DNA of 64,000 nt from Hysterangium stoloniferum. Taxonomy: Eukaryota; Basidiomycota; Agaricomycetes; Hysterangiales; Hysterangiaceae. Positions 46,515 to 57,482 of this stretch are shown in pieces. The notes beneath the pieces were generated by a model, which did no database searches, was not told the origin of the DNA, and saw only the letters and a program-made list of their open reading frames with translations. Positions within the stretch are counted from its first letter, which is position 1, and every line of letters starts with the position of its first letter. The stretch is taken from the NCBI GenBank assembly GCA_015178975.1, contig WHVD01000043.1, positions 186,001 through 250,000 on the forward strand, read 5' to 3'. The position numbers and the translations under genes were made by a program.

Positions 46515-47450
46515 GGAACACTTACCATCAACTATTATTTTTAAACTTGAATCCTATATGTCTTCGAGAACTTTGCGATCTATATGTCATGGATGTGGCA
46601 ATGGTCATATCCATGGATATTTTATCAACGTACACGAACCTGAACAAGCTGAGCGTTGCCCTATACGCAGTTGTCAATCCGGAAGAGCTTCAGATTCCTG
46701 ATCGGATATGTATATATCCCAAGTTTACAATACCTAATGGTCACCCCGTTCTTTGACTACGACCCCAATATTTTCCTTGAAACCCTCGACGTCCCCAATA
46801 TAAAGCGTCTCACAAGTAGGACTTTTGACATAGGGAGACTGTCTGTTGGACTACTACTCATTGCTCTCACCAAGAATAATGCCATGTCCCGGCTCAAGGA
46901 GCTGACGATATTCGGATATATTACAAAGGCGAACGAGTATATGCCATGGCTCACCAAGTTTTCCAAGCTTCAAGCACTTAAATTTGAGTACTGCGCAGTT
47001 GATGCCGACACAATTGCATTGTTGACCCCTGAACAATCGACCTCGTCAGAACTCTGGCTATGTCCTTTGCTTTCTAAAGTGACTTTCGAACGATAGGAAA
47101 TCCCTTGGACTGTGGCATTAAATTCGTAGAGAGCCGTTCCTTAAATCGGAACATAACGACACACTCGGTGGTGCTGCTCAGAAATTCCTTTATTATGGAG
47201 GTTTAGCGGATGAGCAACGCTCTCAGCTCCTTCAATTGCGAGATAGCTTATCAGGTACATTGGAAATTACTTTTCAAGGTGGGTCGTTGCATGATCTCCT
47301 TCTTTCTTGGCTTACATCCTCTGAGCAGACCAGGACTGGTAGTCATTACAATAGACCAAAAGACGGTATTTATTATTCACGCCTCCTGGCAGCTTCACAA
47401 TCTTGTCACATATACTGTTATATGACTCTCGACTCTTTATTATGATATGC
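46515..47450 (+). pseudogene. F-box pseudogene copy 2, right piece
   Basis: This resumes the F-box homology (for example LCDLYVMDVAMVISMDILST against the intact gene's LYVMEVAMVISMDILSTF). It runs through the 3' end and into 3' flank similar to 31640-31835. Frameshifts near 46720 and 47092 and other small breaks disable it. Together with 40990-41149 it forms one copy split by the copia insertion. Confidence 0.85.
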
Positions 47451-47649
47451 CAGTGGTAAATTATATTGGCGAATAATGGCAGGGTGTAACAAGATGTGTA
47501 ACCAGATCATGAGTAGACATATGATGGGAAATTCTTTATACCACATTGTACGACATGAAGTTAGAAGTGAAATTCATACATGTGACTACCCGAATGTCAT
47601 GTTCGCTTGCCATCTTCCAGACAGCGAGTTCGATTTGGTTTACTCATTC

Positions 47650-48235
47650 TGGTCCTAGTAGGAGAAATATTTCTGCACTGTGTCCCACCATTTAACGACT
47701 TTGTATCAAGTTGCACCACTTTTACTACTTTACGTTTCCCATCATTGGCGTGACGTAGATAAAGGAACCACCACAACTTATCATAAATTCACACCAGATC
47801 CGTGTCCTTATTCCAGATGTGGCTTGACTATTCTGGATCTCTTCTATTGCAAGTCAGGCTTAATATTATCGAGCCCACAAACCGGAGACGAAGATTATGA
47901 ATGTTATCCTAGATAATCTTCACCGGGTCTCCCAACTCAACGACCAGATTACTACGGCTTGGCGACTAATCTCTCCCGTCGACGAGACAGATTGCTATTC
48001 CATCTCGGGGACAGAGATCATTGGGAGTTGGTATAAATTATCATAATCGAGAGATGTGTCTTTGCGCTACCTCAGAAAATGTCTTATCGCCTCACTGGTA
48101 CAAGTGGAGATATTATACGTAACACTATCAACTATCCTTATTGAACTTCAATTCTACGTGTCTTCGAAAGCTTCACGGTCTATGTATATGTCATGGAAGT
48201 GGCAATGGGAAAAATGCAGCAGTGACATCAGAATC
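47650..48235 (+). pseudogene. F-box pseudogene copy 3, truncated
   Basis: This covers the N-terminal half of the F-box gene: GEIFLHCV-like sequence at 47660, LLLLYVSHHWRDVDKGTT at about 47710, then broken homology to the LHGL region near 48170. The homology stops near 48215, where unrelated sequence follows. It lies directly downstream of copy 2, as in a decayed tandem array. Confidence 0.75.
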
Positions 48236-50900
48236 GTCATTACCCCATGCTGGTGCCGTACTATGCATCGATTGTGTTGATCAGGCAGTTCCAGGAGGGA
48301 GTTCTAGAAAACACAATACTAAAATGAGGGGAGGGAGGAGGGAACTTACTAGCGAATTCTGCTCGTCTGAAGTCGGCCACCTTCTGACACTCCTCTAGAA
48401 GCTCACTTGGTTTTATTATTCTCTTTTTGACTCTACTGACAGATTTGTCTGCAATATCACGACAACAGCGACCGAGCTGAACTTCTACAACACCTTAATT
48501 GTGGCCACTGCCAATTTTCCCTCGAGTGATACTATTACGACAACCCATTATACCTATAAAACCATTATTACATGACAACAACAAGAAACATTATGAAAGT
48601 GTACTTACCTTGCTGAAGCCTGCAACGGTAATGAAATTAACGGAGTTCACGTGACTGATATATTATACATTGTAATAAAATTGATTAGAAAAAGTAGCCT
48701 ATGATTGAAATTTGTTTTTCGGGCGTTATTTGTTGGGGTTTGAGGTGCTGTTATCCAAGCTGGCGCACTCGCTTGTCGTCACATTTGTCTCACCATTCAT
48801 GTATGATATAGCCATTTTGTATTCGAGTTCCACTAAATTACACGGGTGCATTATGCATATAACAATGTCTAAAATATATCAGTGCCGCAAAATACGGCAA
48901 GTGCGCCCTTCTGGGGTGGCCAGGAACGCTGGAACGCGAGCTCGTCGTCACTGATGACGAGGGCGTTAGTATGGCACGGGAGGACGTTGCCGTAGGCAGC
49001 GCCGTGACAGATTGGTGATGTAGCCGGCAGTGACGTGTTGAAAGGAGGTCTCCCACGGCCTTGAGACTGGAGCAGGGTTATTAGTGAAAAGGAAGTAACA
49101 TTTTGTTATCGAGCGTCCAATTCTCGCAGAATTTAGCGGTGGAAGAAGCCCAACGCAGCAAAGGGGCATATCAGCCCAGGGCTATACATATGTCCCACTC
49201 GGGCTAATTTCCTTATAAGTATTGACGTGTTATATTGACGTTAGGTGATCGGGCCTTGGCACTATGGTTTCTGAGCCCATGCATATTCTTGATTTCCACT
49301 CGTGGACCGATATTTGACTTCTTGTCACCAGGCACTTGATACTTCATCTTAAAAAGATCATCGGTATTGACCAACCTTACTGTTCGGGATCAGCATTCAC
49401 TGGGGAAAAAAATACACCACATCAATCACAAATATATCCGCTTTCTCCACGTCAATTTGGAAGCATCGCGCTCGAAAAACTAGTTTCTAAAGTTGACAGA
49501 TTACCGTGCATTATGCCTCGGAGGGATTGACACTGGCATGTTTGCTGCAATAACTGGTGACTACGCAACTGATATCCTCGTTAGCTGAGACCAGCCCTTC
49601 TGTGCCGTTCGTACTGTACTTCTCAGACCGTACTGATCATTGCCCTGATCAGTTTTACCTGGCTTACCTCTCCATTTACCTCACCTATTGGTTTTCTTAC
49701 CTGGAGCTTCCCATTCTCACAGAATTAGCGACGGAAGAGGCCCAACGCAACAAAGGAGCATATTAGCCCAGGCTACACATTTGTCCACTCGGGCTAATTT
49801 GCTCCGTCGCAGACACCTCTTTGTATAGCAAGGGTACCATAAGCACAACAAAAATATATATTGCAACTGCGCCAGCCTAGAGCGGAAGTCTGTTACGTTA
49901 TCCAATAGTCCCCACACTACTCCCTCCGAACCCGGTAACAGTAATGGAAAGCGATACATATCGACTTTTATCAAATGAACAAACGTCAGAGATCTATATT
50001 TATTCGAATGAGCGCCCTATTCACTTTCCAAATTGATGGCATGCTGAACTCTAATATTTAAGTGGTTTATCGGCGTACTTATCGGGCCCTAGCTGTGATA
50101 CTAGTGCAGCATTACGTGCGGCAATCCAGTGACAAAGCGAATTCCAACCCGCATAGTATATATAGTCCATGTTCATTGTATCTTATTCAAAATTGTATTC
50201 CAGGCTGGACAATACTCTTTCAATAACTACGCTCATTAGTCAAGTTTTACTGCCTGGCTGTAAAAAACCACATGTCAATTTTGGTGAAGCGAATCTGAGG
50301 TCGGTATCGAGTCACAGACAAAACTCCGAACTTGCGGAGGAATTAAATAGTCAAAATGTTTTAAAATATCCCATCGGCCTCGCCAAATTCTTTGGAGATC
50401 CCCGGAGCTAAAAGCTGGGTGCTTGGTCGAATCATTGGAAGTCATACGGTTGACTCCCTTCCCGACGTGTTCATGGGAACATCTTTTGTCGTGAAATCAA
50501 GATCGCCCCGCCGCATGGAAATACAGGTTTGGTCTGGATCTAATTTTCACGAGATACTGGCGCTTGCGACATCTGGCCTCTTGACTGCTCATTGAACCCT
50601 CCCCTCATCCGCAGTCCGAGTCTTCTGATATCACTTATACATGTTTGAAGATAATAAATCTTTGCAGGATAGTGAGTATGTGAATAATCAAATATTTAAT
50701 TACCAGGTTGGCGTGGCTACCAGATACTATTAATAGCTAGTATTAACATGCGTAGCCAAAACCAAGCGCCGGCGTATTCGTGATTTGTGGGAAATCTGGA
50801 GGTTGCAGTTTTTCGGCGTTGAACCAGGACTCTAAGTTTAGGTTTAAGTTTGAGTTATGTAGCTCCCTGCAATGTCGAGGATTGCTTGGGGGGGGCTATG
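48236..50900. other. Unassigned region with a dispersed 95-bp repeat
   Basis: No gene is recognised. A segment of about 95 bp occurs twice in the same direction, at about 49120-49215 and 49720-49808 (both contain a GAAGARGCCCAACGCA block and CCACTCGGGCTAATTT). The copies differ at scattered positions and by small indels. The open frames in this stretch are short. Confidence 0.4.
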
Positions 50901-51086
50901 TGTTAGAGTATGATATTACAGCTCTTACATAGTTTATGCTGTTCCCTATATTTTTCTGATATTTGTAGTATTTTTCCCAGCACTGTAGGTGCAGTATTGA
51001 GTGAGTTACCTAGTAAGGTAACTGATGTGTAGGTGCTTAGGTAAGCACCCTGTAGTATACTCCGCTGTGGGTGTGGGAAAGTCTCC

Positions 51087-51172
51087 TTAGTGTTTACTTT
51101 CCTCACACTCACAGGTATGTAGTTATTTCACAGTTGAATACATTTAGTGTTTACTTTCCTCACACTCACAGG
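51087..51172. repeat. Short direct repeat pair
   Basis: TAGTGTTTACTTTCCTCACA followed by CTCACAGG occurs twice, at about 51089-51116 and 51143-51170, 54 bp apart. No function is evident. Confidence 0.7.
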
Positions 51173-51207
51173 GTGTTTGTCAAGAGTTATTCAACTGTTT
51201 CAACACT

Positions 51208-52200
51208 ATGAATTGTTCTTATCGGAATCAAGCTGTACATAATGAAAAGGAGGATCCAGTCAATAAATGCTTTAAAGCTGAAGGGTCGGTTGGTTGGTGT
51301 AACAACAATTCTAAGCTATGGCTCTTCATCCCAGTGAGACCTCGCGAGAGTCAAATGATTCTAATGTTCCTCTACCTCTTCCTTCAAATACGAATCAGAG
51401 TGCACCCTTCTTAGAGATATCTGGTAACAGTGGCATGTACAGCAATGATCACAGCATGCGGGCGAACCGTCCGAGCCTTGTCGCTGCATGTGAGCTCATA
51501 TTATAACATATATATATACTTGACTTTGACGGACTCTGACTATGCTCCTACAGCCACTCACTATACCATACCTAACCATGACCAGTATGGGGTAATTTAC
51601 AGTCAATTCTCATCGGGGAGAGCCATCTCTGTGACGGATGTCCATGCTCAAGGTGCAATGTATGCATACATAGACGAGGAAGGGACTGCTTTTGCTGGTA
51701 CATGCCACATTTGATAAATTATATCCTTTATTGATATCAAGATTTTAAGGTCCTGGAAATTCTTCCCTCCTTTCATCCGCAGTCAATAACATTAATTTTC
51801 CGGGATACCCAATGACTGGTAAGCACTCAGTGTTCGGCCACTTCTATGTGATGTCTCTAATGCCCCGTCTGGAGATGGTTTACTTGGCTATGACCGGGGG
51901 GTGGTTATCTATCCTGACAATGCTATTGGTAAATAATTCGTCTTTGTGTGATTCACGGATTCATGTGTTGTGTTAAACAGGTTCTGATCCGCAAATGGAT
52001 ACCCTTCTGGGCTCCAGAGGGGGTCTAGGTCAGCCACATTTCTTTTCAACATTGATAGATTAATATTAGTGCAATTTATTATGTTCAGATGGTAACACCA
52101 CTGTTAACTACCTCCAACACGTGCCCCACATGCCCGACACTGCGATTTCAGTAAGATGAGCTATTTTTGAGGCGTCAAAGATTCAAAGTACTGAGTTTAG
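51208..52200 (+). pseudogene. Duplicated unknown unit, copy 1
   Basis: This is similar in order and wording to 53600-54600. Coding-like blocks include RAISVTDVHAQGAMYAYIDE then EGTAFAGTCHI near 51625-51714, and further pieces near 51860-52040 and 52090-52150 separated by intron-like gaps. No family is recognised. With its paralog it suggests a decayed tandem duplication of a multi-exon gene or element. Confidence 0.4.
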
Positions 52201-52854
52201 GAGGCTCCCAATATCTGCATTCCACCTTTTAGTAACGCAGAGGCTGAAGCCATTGCACATAAAGAACATAACATCGTTCCGCTTCCCGAAGTCTGCATCG
52301 CGCAGAGATGTCGTACAATGCTCGGAGATAACTCATGCATCTGTAAAGGAGTAAAGAGGCGACCAAGCAAACAAGTGCAAAAATTCATATGTGTCAACTG
52401 GTACGCCTTTCGCAACTTACTGTTAGTCCATTTTTCGAACCTTGAACAGCAAGGAGGCATTCACGACCATCAAAAGTGCTAAGCGACACAAGAATCATTC
52501 CGAGAAAGTGCACCAGTGTTCGAAATGGTCAGTTGTGATATTCATCTCCGCTGTTGGTGATTAATGGAGTGCAATTGCAGTTACGGCTTTTCTGCGCGCA
52601 AGGACCAGCGTATTGAACACGAGAAGAAATGTGATGGGACTCTGAGACAAAGGAAGACGAGGCTGAATTAAAACTTGGTACGATTGGAAACTGAGGGGAC
52701 ACTGATACTTTTGTACTTGATGCATCCTATGCTAATACTAGGCTATTATAACGTCTTTTATCCATACCTTCATAGAATTGTCTGTTGACGCTGACTGAGG
52801 CAGGCAAGTCAAATATGCATATTATTAAAACTGTCTTCAGCATTTGAATCCTAA

Positions 52855-53143
52855 CTGGATGAAGATGCCGATACAACAATGAAGCCACACATGTGCCTTG
52901 TCAGTGTGAGCATTTGGTGCATGAAACTGACTTTGGGATTTGATGCATGAAACTGACTTTGGGATTTGATGCATGAAACTGTCATCGCATTTGATGCATG
53001 AAACTGTCATCGCATCTGATGCATGAAACTGTCATCGCATCTGATGCATGAAGCTGTCTTCGCATTTGATACATGAAACTGTCTTCGGCATGATCCAAGG
53101 CGCACGTGGTTCATTGTTGCATCGGCATCTTCTTCCAGTTATG
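52855..53143. repeat. 25-bp minisatellite between inverted arms
   Basis: About seven or eight copies of a 25-bp unit (GCATTTGATGCATGAAACTG then TCATC) lie at about 52909-53087. They are bracketed by inverted arms of about 35 bp: AACTGGATGAAGATGCCGAT onward at about 52855-52890 and the reverse at 53108-53143, with three or four mismatches. The whole could fold as one long hairpin with the array in the loop. Confidence 0.75.
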
Positions 53144-53599
53144 GATCAAATGTACACAAGTTCATAAAATCACTATTTAGTCTAATTTACCATGTTCGGA
53201 CACAAGTATGCAAGTACTGCGTCACATCACGTTCCCTATAATGGGGACTTATGCACATGTGCCAGCCCAACTTCGGGAGCCTCTCGTACTTATTTTGGAT
53301 ATGTCACAATACGCCGCATTTAGATAAATTAGATAAATAATGTCACCCCCCTGTAATCCGCTACTAAGTCCAGAGACGTAAGCATGTGCCAGCCCCAATT
53401 ATATACCGAAAGCGATAATCGATAAGATCGGAGTATCACACCCAGGCACTTTAACTGACAGTTTTCGGGTCCTGTAATAACCTCCCGTTTGTCTTAATAG
53501 GTAACCACGAAAACTTTAACAGTGTCCTCATTGTTAATTTATTATATCGTCGTCTTCTCGCAGCCATGGACCAAACGGAGACTTACTGGCACTAAAGTT

Positions 53600-54600
53600 A
53601 CAAGAATTTAATTGGAAATCAGGATCCAGCCAAAAGGTGTTTGAAACTTTCCGGAGAGTGATGCTCTGAGTACCAGCATATATATGCTATACTCTTTTTC
53701 TCCCAGCGAGGCCTCGCAGGAGTCAAGAGATTCCATTGTTTCCCTATCAGACTGGACCCTTTTAAGAATTGTCTGACCATAGTAGAATGCAGAGCTATAC
53801 ATGCCCCCCAATGGTCAGAGCCCTTGTCACCGCAATGAGCTCATCACTCCATCATACCTTTGACATTTGACAAATTCTAACCATCCTCGTATAGTCACTT
53901 CCTATCCATGACAACTCTTGGGTCACTCACAATCCATGCTCATCGACAGGAGCCATCTCTGTGACAGACACGCTGGGCAATCATTCTGTCCATGCTCAAG
54001 GTGCAACGTATACATATCGAGGGATGAAGGGGACTGCTTTTGCTGGTACCTATCACATTTAAGAAGTACCATCCTTTATTAATATCGATATGGAACTTCA
54101 AGGGCCTGGCAATCCTTTTTCCCCTTACATGGAGTTGGTGCTCCTAGTTGGGATAGCTTTTTGGGTATCCAACGACCGGTAGGCTCTTGCTTGGATACTT
54201 CCGTGTGATGTCTCTGACGGATTTTCTGGAGATGGTTCACTTCACTATAACAGAAGGTTGGATATCATTCCCGACGATGCTACTGCACCTACTGCATCTA
54301 CTTCATGTGAGTAATTCGTCTTTTTATGATTCACTGACTCATGCTTTTATGTTGAATAGCTCCCATGTAGACCCCCGCTGGTTATGGGATTACCTAGGCC
54401 AGTCACGATTTCTTTTCAACTTTGATAATCTAATAATAAGACTTCTAATCTATTTTCAGATGATAACACGGCCGCCAACCACCTCCAAGGCTTGCCGCAC
54501 ATCCCCGGTACCACGACTTCCGTACGTTAAAATAGTTGCTTTGGATACGCCATATATTTAAAGCACTGAGCTTAGGTGGCTGTCAGTATCAACAACCACT
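53600..54600 (+). pseudogene. Duplicated unknown unit, copy 2
   Basis: This is a paralog of 51208-52200. It shares the AISVTD ... HAQGATYTYRG and GTAFAGTYHI blocks (near 53955-54060), then the block ending near 54560. Frames are broken differently in the two copies. Family unknown. Confidence 0.4.
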
Positions 54601-54793
54601 CTTTGAGTAATGCTAGGACCGGAGACGTTGCGCAGAAGGAGCACAGTGCCTGAAAAGACAAAGTAGTCACATGTCGAAAAAAATTGGGTTTGTACCCTAT
54701 AAATGTGCCATTAATTTTGTCCCCAAAATGACTGTTCAGGGGTGGTTTGGTCCATTTCCCTTTTGAGTGGTTGCAGTAGACATTGGAAACACC

Positions 54794-55257
54794 AGGAAAA
54801 CCCCTCTCTCCAAAAGATTTAGGATCCATAGTAGAGCCCTATCTTATATAAACTTAAATAATCCCTATTGGATCCTTGTAAGATTTAAAATTGGTCAAGG
54901 ATTCAAAAGGTAGGTGGAGGGTGATCAGATGTACATAGAATCTTTTAAGCATCAACCATATCATTAAATATGAACTCCTTCAATTTTGCATAGTCTAGTG
55001 GGATTCTGTATCCCTTTATCTTTTCTGTGACTTGTCAGAGGAGGATCCAATTAAAATCCACAAAACTCCCAGATGTGGTTGCAGGATTTGGCATCACATA
55101 GAACATGTGGGTAATCGATTAATTTAAAACCCCATTAACATCCCTGAATTTGATGGAATTACAGAATGATATAGAATCTGTTAGATGGTCCACAATTGAG
55201 TTAAACTCTCCTTTATTCCAACTGCTTGGCAAATATAAACTCCCTTTGTTCTCCACA
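54794..55257 (-). repeat. Repeat unit R1, copy 2, left piece
   Basis: This is closely similar to 1733-2197, starting GGAAAACCCCTCTCTCCAAA and ending at the CCACA target site. It resumes at 63336 after the chromovirus. Minus-strand reading shows the same decayed protein (LYLPSSWNKGEFNSIVDHL). Confidence 0.85.
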
Positions 55258-56071
55258 TGTTAGGATACACACACAGGCCAGGTCTCCGGAGAAACCTGTG
55301 GGATATCCGGTAGGACTTGGCTTCAGCTTATAGGCTGCGCCCTCGCTAGATTGTGTTGTCCAATTTCAAACGGATGGACGGGAATCCCGGGGAGTCCAGG
55401 TGGAGTTCGTGGGTCGTAAGTCGTAGGTCGTAGGTCGTGAGTCGTGGGTCGAGATGGTTGAGAGAGATAGATGCGCCAGAGCCCGTGGGCTCTGACTAGT
55501 GTGAGCGGTCTGATAAGAGTAGGGTTTTAGGGTGGAAAAATATAGTAGATTAAAGGGGGGAATCTAAGCTAATTTTCTGACTGGATTGTATGTACAACAT
55601 CTGCCAGTTTAAATAGACCATGGAGTGAATGAACATACTAATCCAGTAATAATGAAAACGAAACTAACAAAACACAAACGGGAAATGTAAACACCAAATT
55701 TGGTGTTAGGAATGGGATGGAACGGAGCGGAGTCCGAATCGTGACAAAGCATAACCCATAACGGGAAATGGAGTGGGAGTCCTAATCGTGACAGGTCATT
55801 TGACTAAAACGGGAAAGGGGCTCGAATAGAGCGGTGACGGGATTCTGAGCGGGATCCGGTGACTGATGTGTGGGACGAAGATGGACATAGACAGGGATGG
55901 AGTCCAGGGGAAGTCCGGTGACTGATATGTGTCGTAATGAGGTCGAACGTAACGAGTCTTGACATAATGGAGTCTGGGCGGGAAATCCTATAAACAGACG
56001 ATTGGTGCTTGTAGCGCGTGGGGGCGTACGGGTTAGTGCCCGGAGTCCGGTGGGATTGTCCGGTCGTAACA
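55258..56071 (-). repeat. Left (3') LTR of the chromovirus
   Basis: On the plus strand it runs TGTTAGGATACACACACAGG to GTCGTAACA. It holds a run of 7-bp units around TCGTAGG near 55405-55450. By eye it differs from the right LTR by roughly two dozen transitions, two transversions and one short indel. Confidence 0.95.
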
Positions 56072-56074
56072 GTA

Positions 56075-56084
56075 TCCTCCCTTT
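56075..56084 (-). promoter_or_regulatory. Polypurine tract
   Basis: AAAGGGAGGA on the element strand lies 3 nt inside the 3' LTR. This is where plus-strand DNA synthesis would be primed in an LTR retrotransposon. Confidence 0.75.
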
Positions 56085-56281
56085 ATGCCGAAGTCCCAAA
56101 GAGGCTCTAGAGCTAAATAAGGTTCTTGTCGGCTACGCGCATGTGTCAAAAGTCATGTCGGTTACACATATGTGTCAAAGAGTCATGTGATCTGGAAGGT
56201 AAGGTTCAAACACGACGAGCCTATATAAAAATTTGAAGAAATAGAAATTTCTTCTTCTTCATTACCCCCTTCTTCGTCACT

Positions 56282-57267
56282 ATGGGACCAAAACCAACAC
56301 CACGCAAGCCAATGCCTATAGCAGGGCCCTCCACGGGCACTCCGTATCGGGTGCCTTGGAGCGCGGCCCAATTGTTGGCGCGGCGAGAAGAGCAGCGCCA
56401 GCTTCGTGAAGTGGCAGAGAGAGAGGCGAGGAAGGCTGAGGAGGCCCTGGACAGAGAGTACCAGGAAGCGTTGGCCGCAGAGGAAGAGGCCGCGAAGGAG
56501 AGGGAACGTGAGGCAGAGGAGGCTGCACGAGTGGCCGCGGAGAACGCCTGGGTGGCTGCAGAGAAAGCCCGGTTGGCCGCGGAGAGGGCCGCCATTGTTG
56601 CGGGAAAAGTAAGTCCCAAATTTCACTTGTCGAACTTTACTGACTTGTGATTTTCAGCGCAAAGTGACAGAGGTGGAGTCCGAGTCCGAGGGGGAGCCAG
56701 AGAGCCCCCAAAAGGTAGGCCTCATGTCCGTGGCATCCCCGTGGAAACTGACCATATCAACAGAAGGCAAGGAAGGCGGTGCCAGTCCATCTTCTGATGT
56801 GGAATGAGCCGTGGTGTTCCGGTTGCAATGACTGGAACACGGAATGCAACCGAAAGGCCGGCCGGGGGCCGGGATGTTACCAATGCACGCACCTCAAGGC
56901 GAGGTGCTCGCTTGTGCACGAGCAGGCCACGGGGTCCAGGACGCGAGACATAAGCGGAACGGACGGGTTATCCGGGTTGGATGAGGTCCTTGGACGGATC
57001 GCTGAGGGCATCGAGGCCCAAAACGAGTTGCTCCAGAAGAGCAACAAGGTCCATGTAGTGGTGGCGAAGGAGCTGTGCGGACTCCGTGAGGAATTTTGGA
57101 AGTTCCTGGCGGAGTATGGCGGCTATGTTTATGAGGAGCCACAAGTTGGGAGTTCCGAGGATGCTGGATCAGATGAGGACGGGGTTGACGCGGAGGTCGC
57201 AGAGCTTCCTGAGGAAGTAGCTGAGGTGGCGGGGAAAAAGGACAGCCCCATAGAAGTAGATGAATAA
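56282..57267 (+). CDS. Antisense accessory gene with Zn2Cys6-like cysteine cluster
   Basis: Three exons (56282-56608, 56658-56714, 56764-57267) with consensus introns give 295 residues. Exon 1 encodes a long Ala/Glu/Arg-rich coiled coil (AEREARKAEEALDREYQEAL). Exon 3 carries CSGCNDWNTEC and CYQCTHLKARC, which together give C-x2-C-x6-C-x9-C-x2-C-x6-C, the spacing of a fungal Zn2Cys6 domain. A second helical part (VLGRIAEGIEAQNELLQKSN) and an acidic tail ending DSPIEVDE follow. It runs opposite to gag-pol, between the pol end and the 3' LTR. It is unbroken while pol is damaged. The function is unknown; DNA or chromatin binding is inference from the cysteine spacing and acidic tail. Confidence 0.8.
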
Positions 57268-57482
57268 AATAATAGAAACAATAGAACTTGATAATAATCT
57301 GAACATAAAAGTAAGGCGTGAAAACATAAAAAATAAAAGTCAAAGTCAAAATCAAAGTCCACGGAGAATCCACTTAAAGACTTGACAAGACATGTCAGAA
57401 CCTGTAAAAGCAAAGAGAGACATAGGGCGACAGGGAATAGTGAAAATGAGTCCAAACATAACACGGGGTCCGCGGAGTGCGG

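Noticed and set aside
52909-53087. CRISPR-like array
   Set aside because: Units are contiguous without unique spacers, and the genome is eukaryotic; this is a minisatellite.
56183-56626. Minus-strand frames of 132-147 codons
   Set aside because: They are the reverse of the alanine/glutamate-rich exon 1 of the accessory gene; the plus-strand gene with consensus introns explains the openness.
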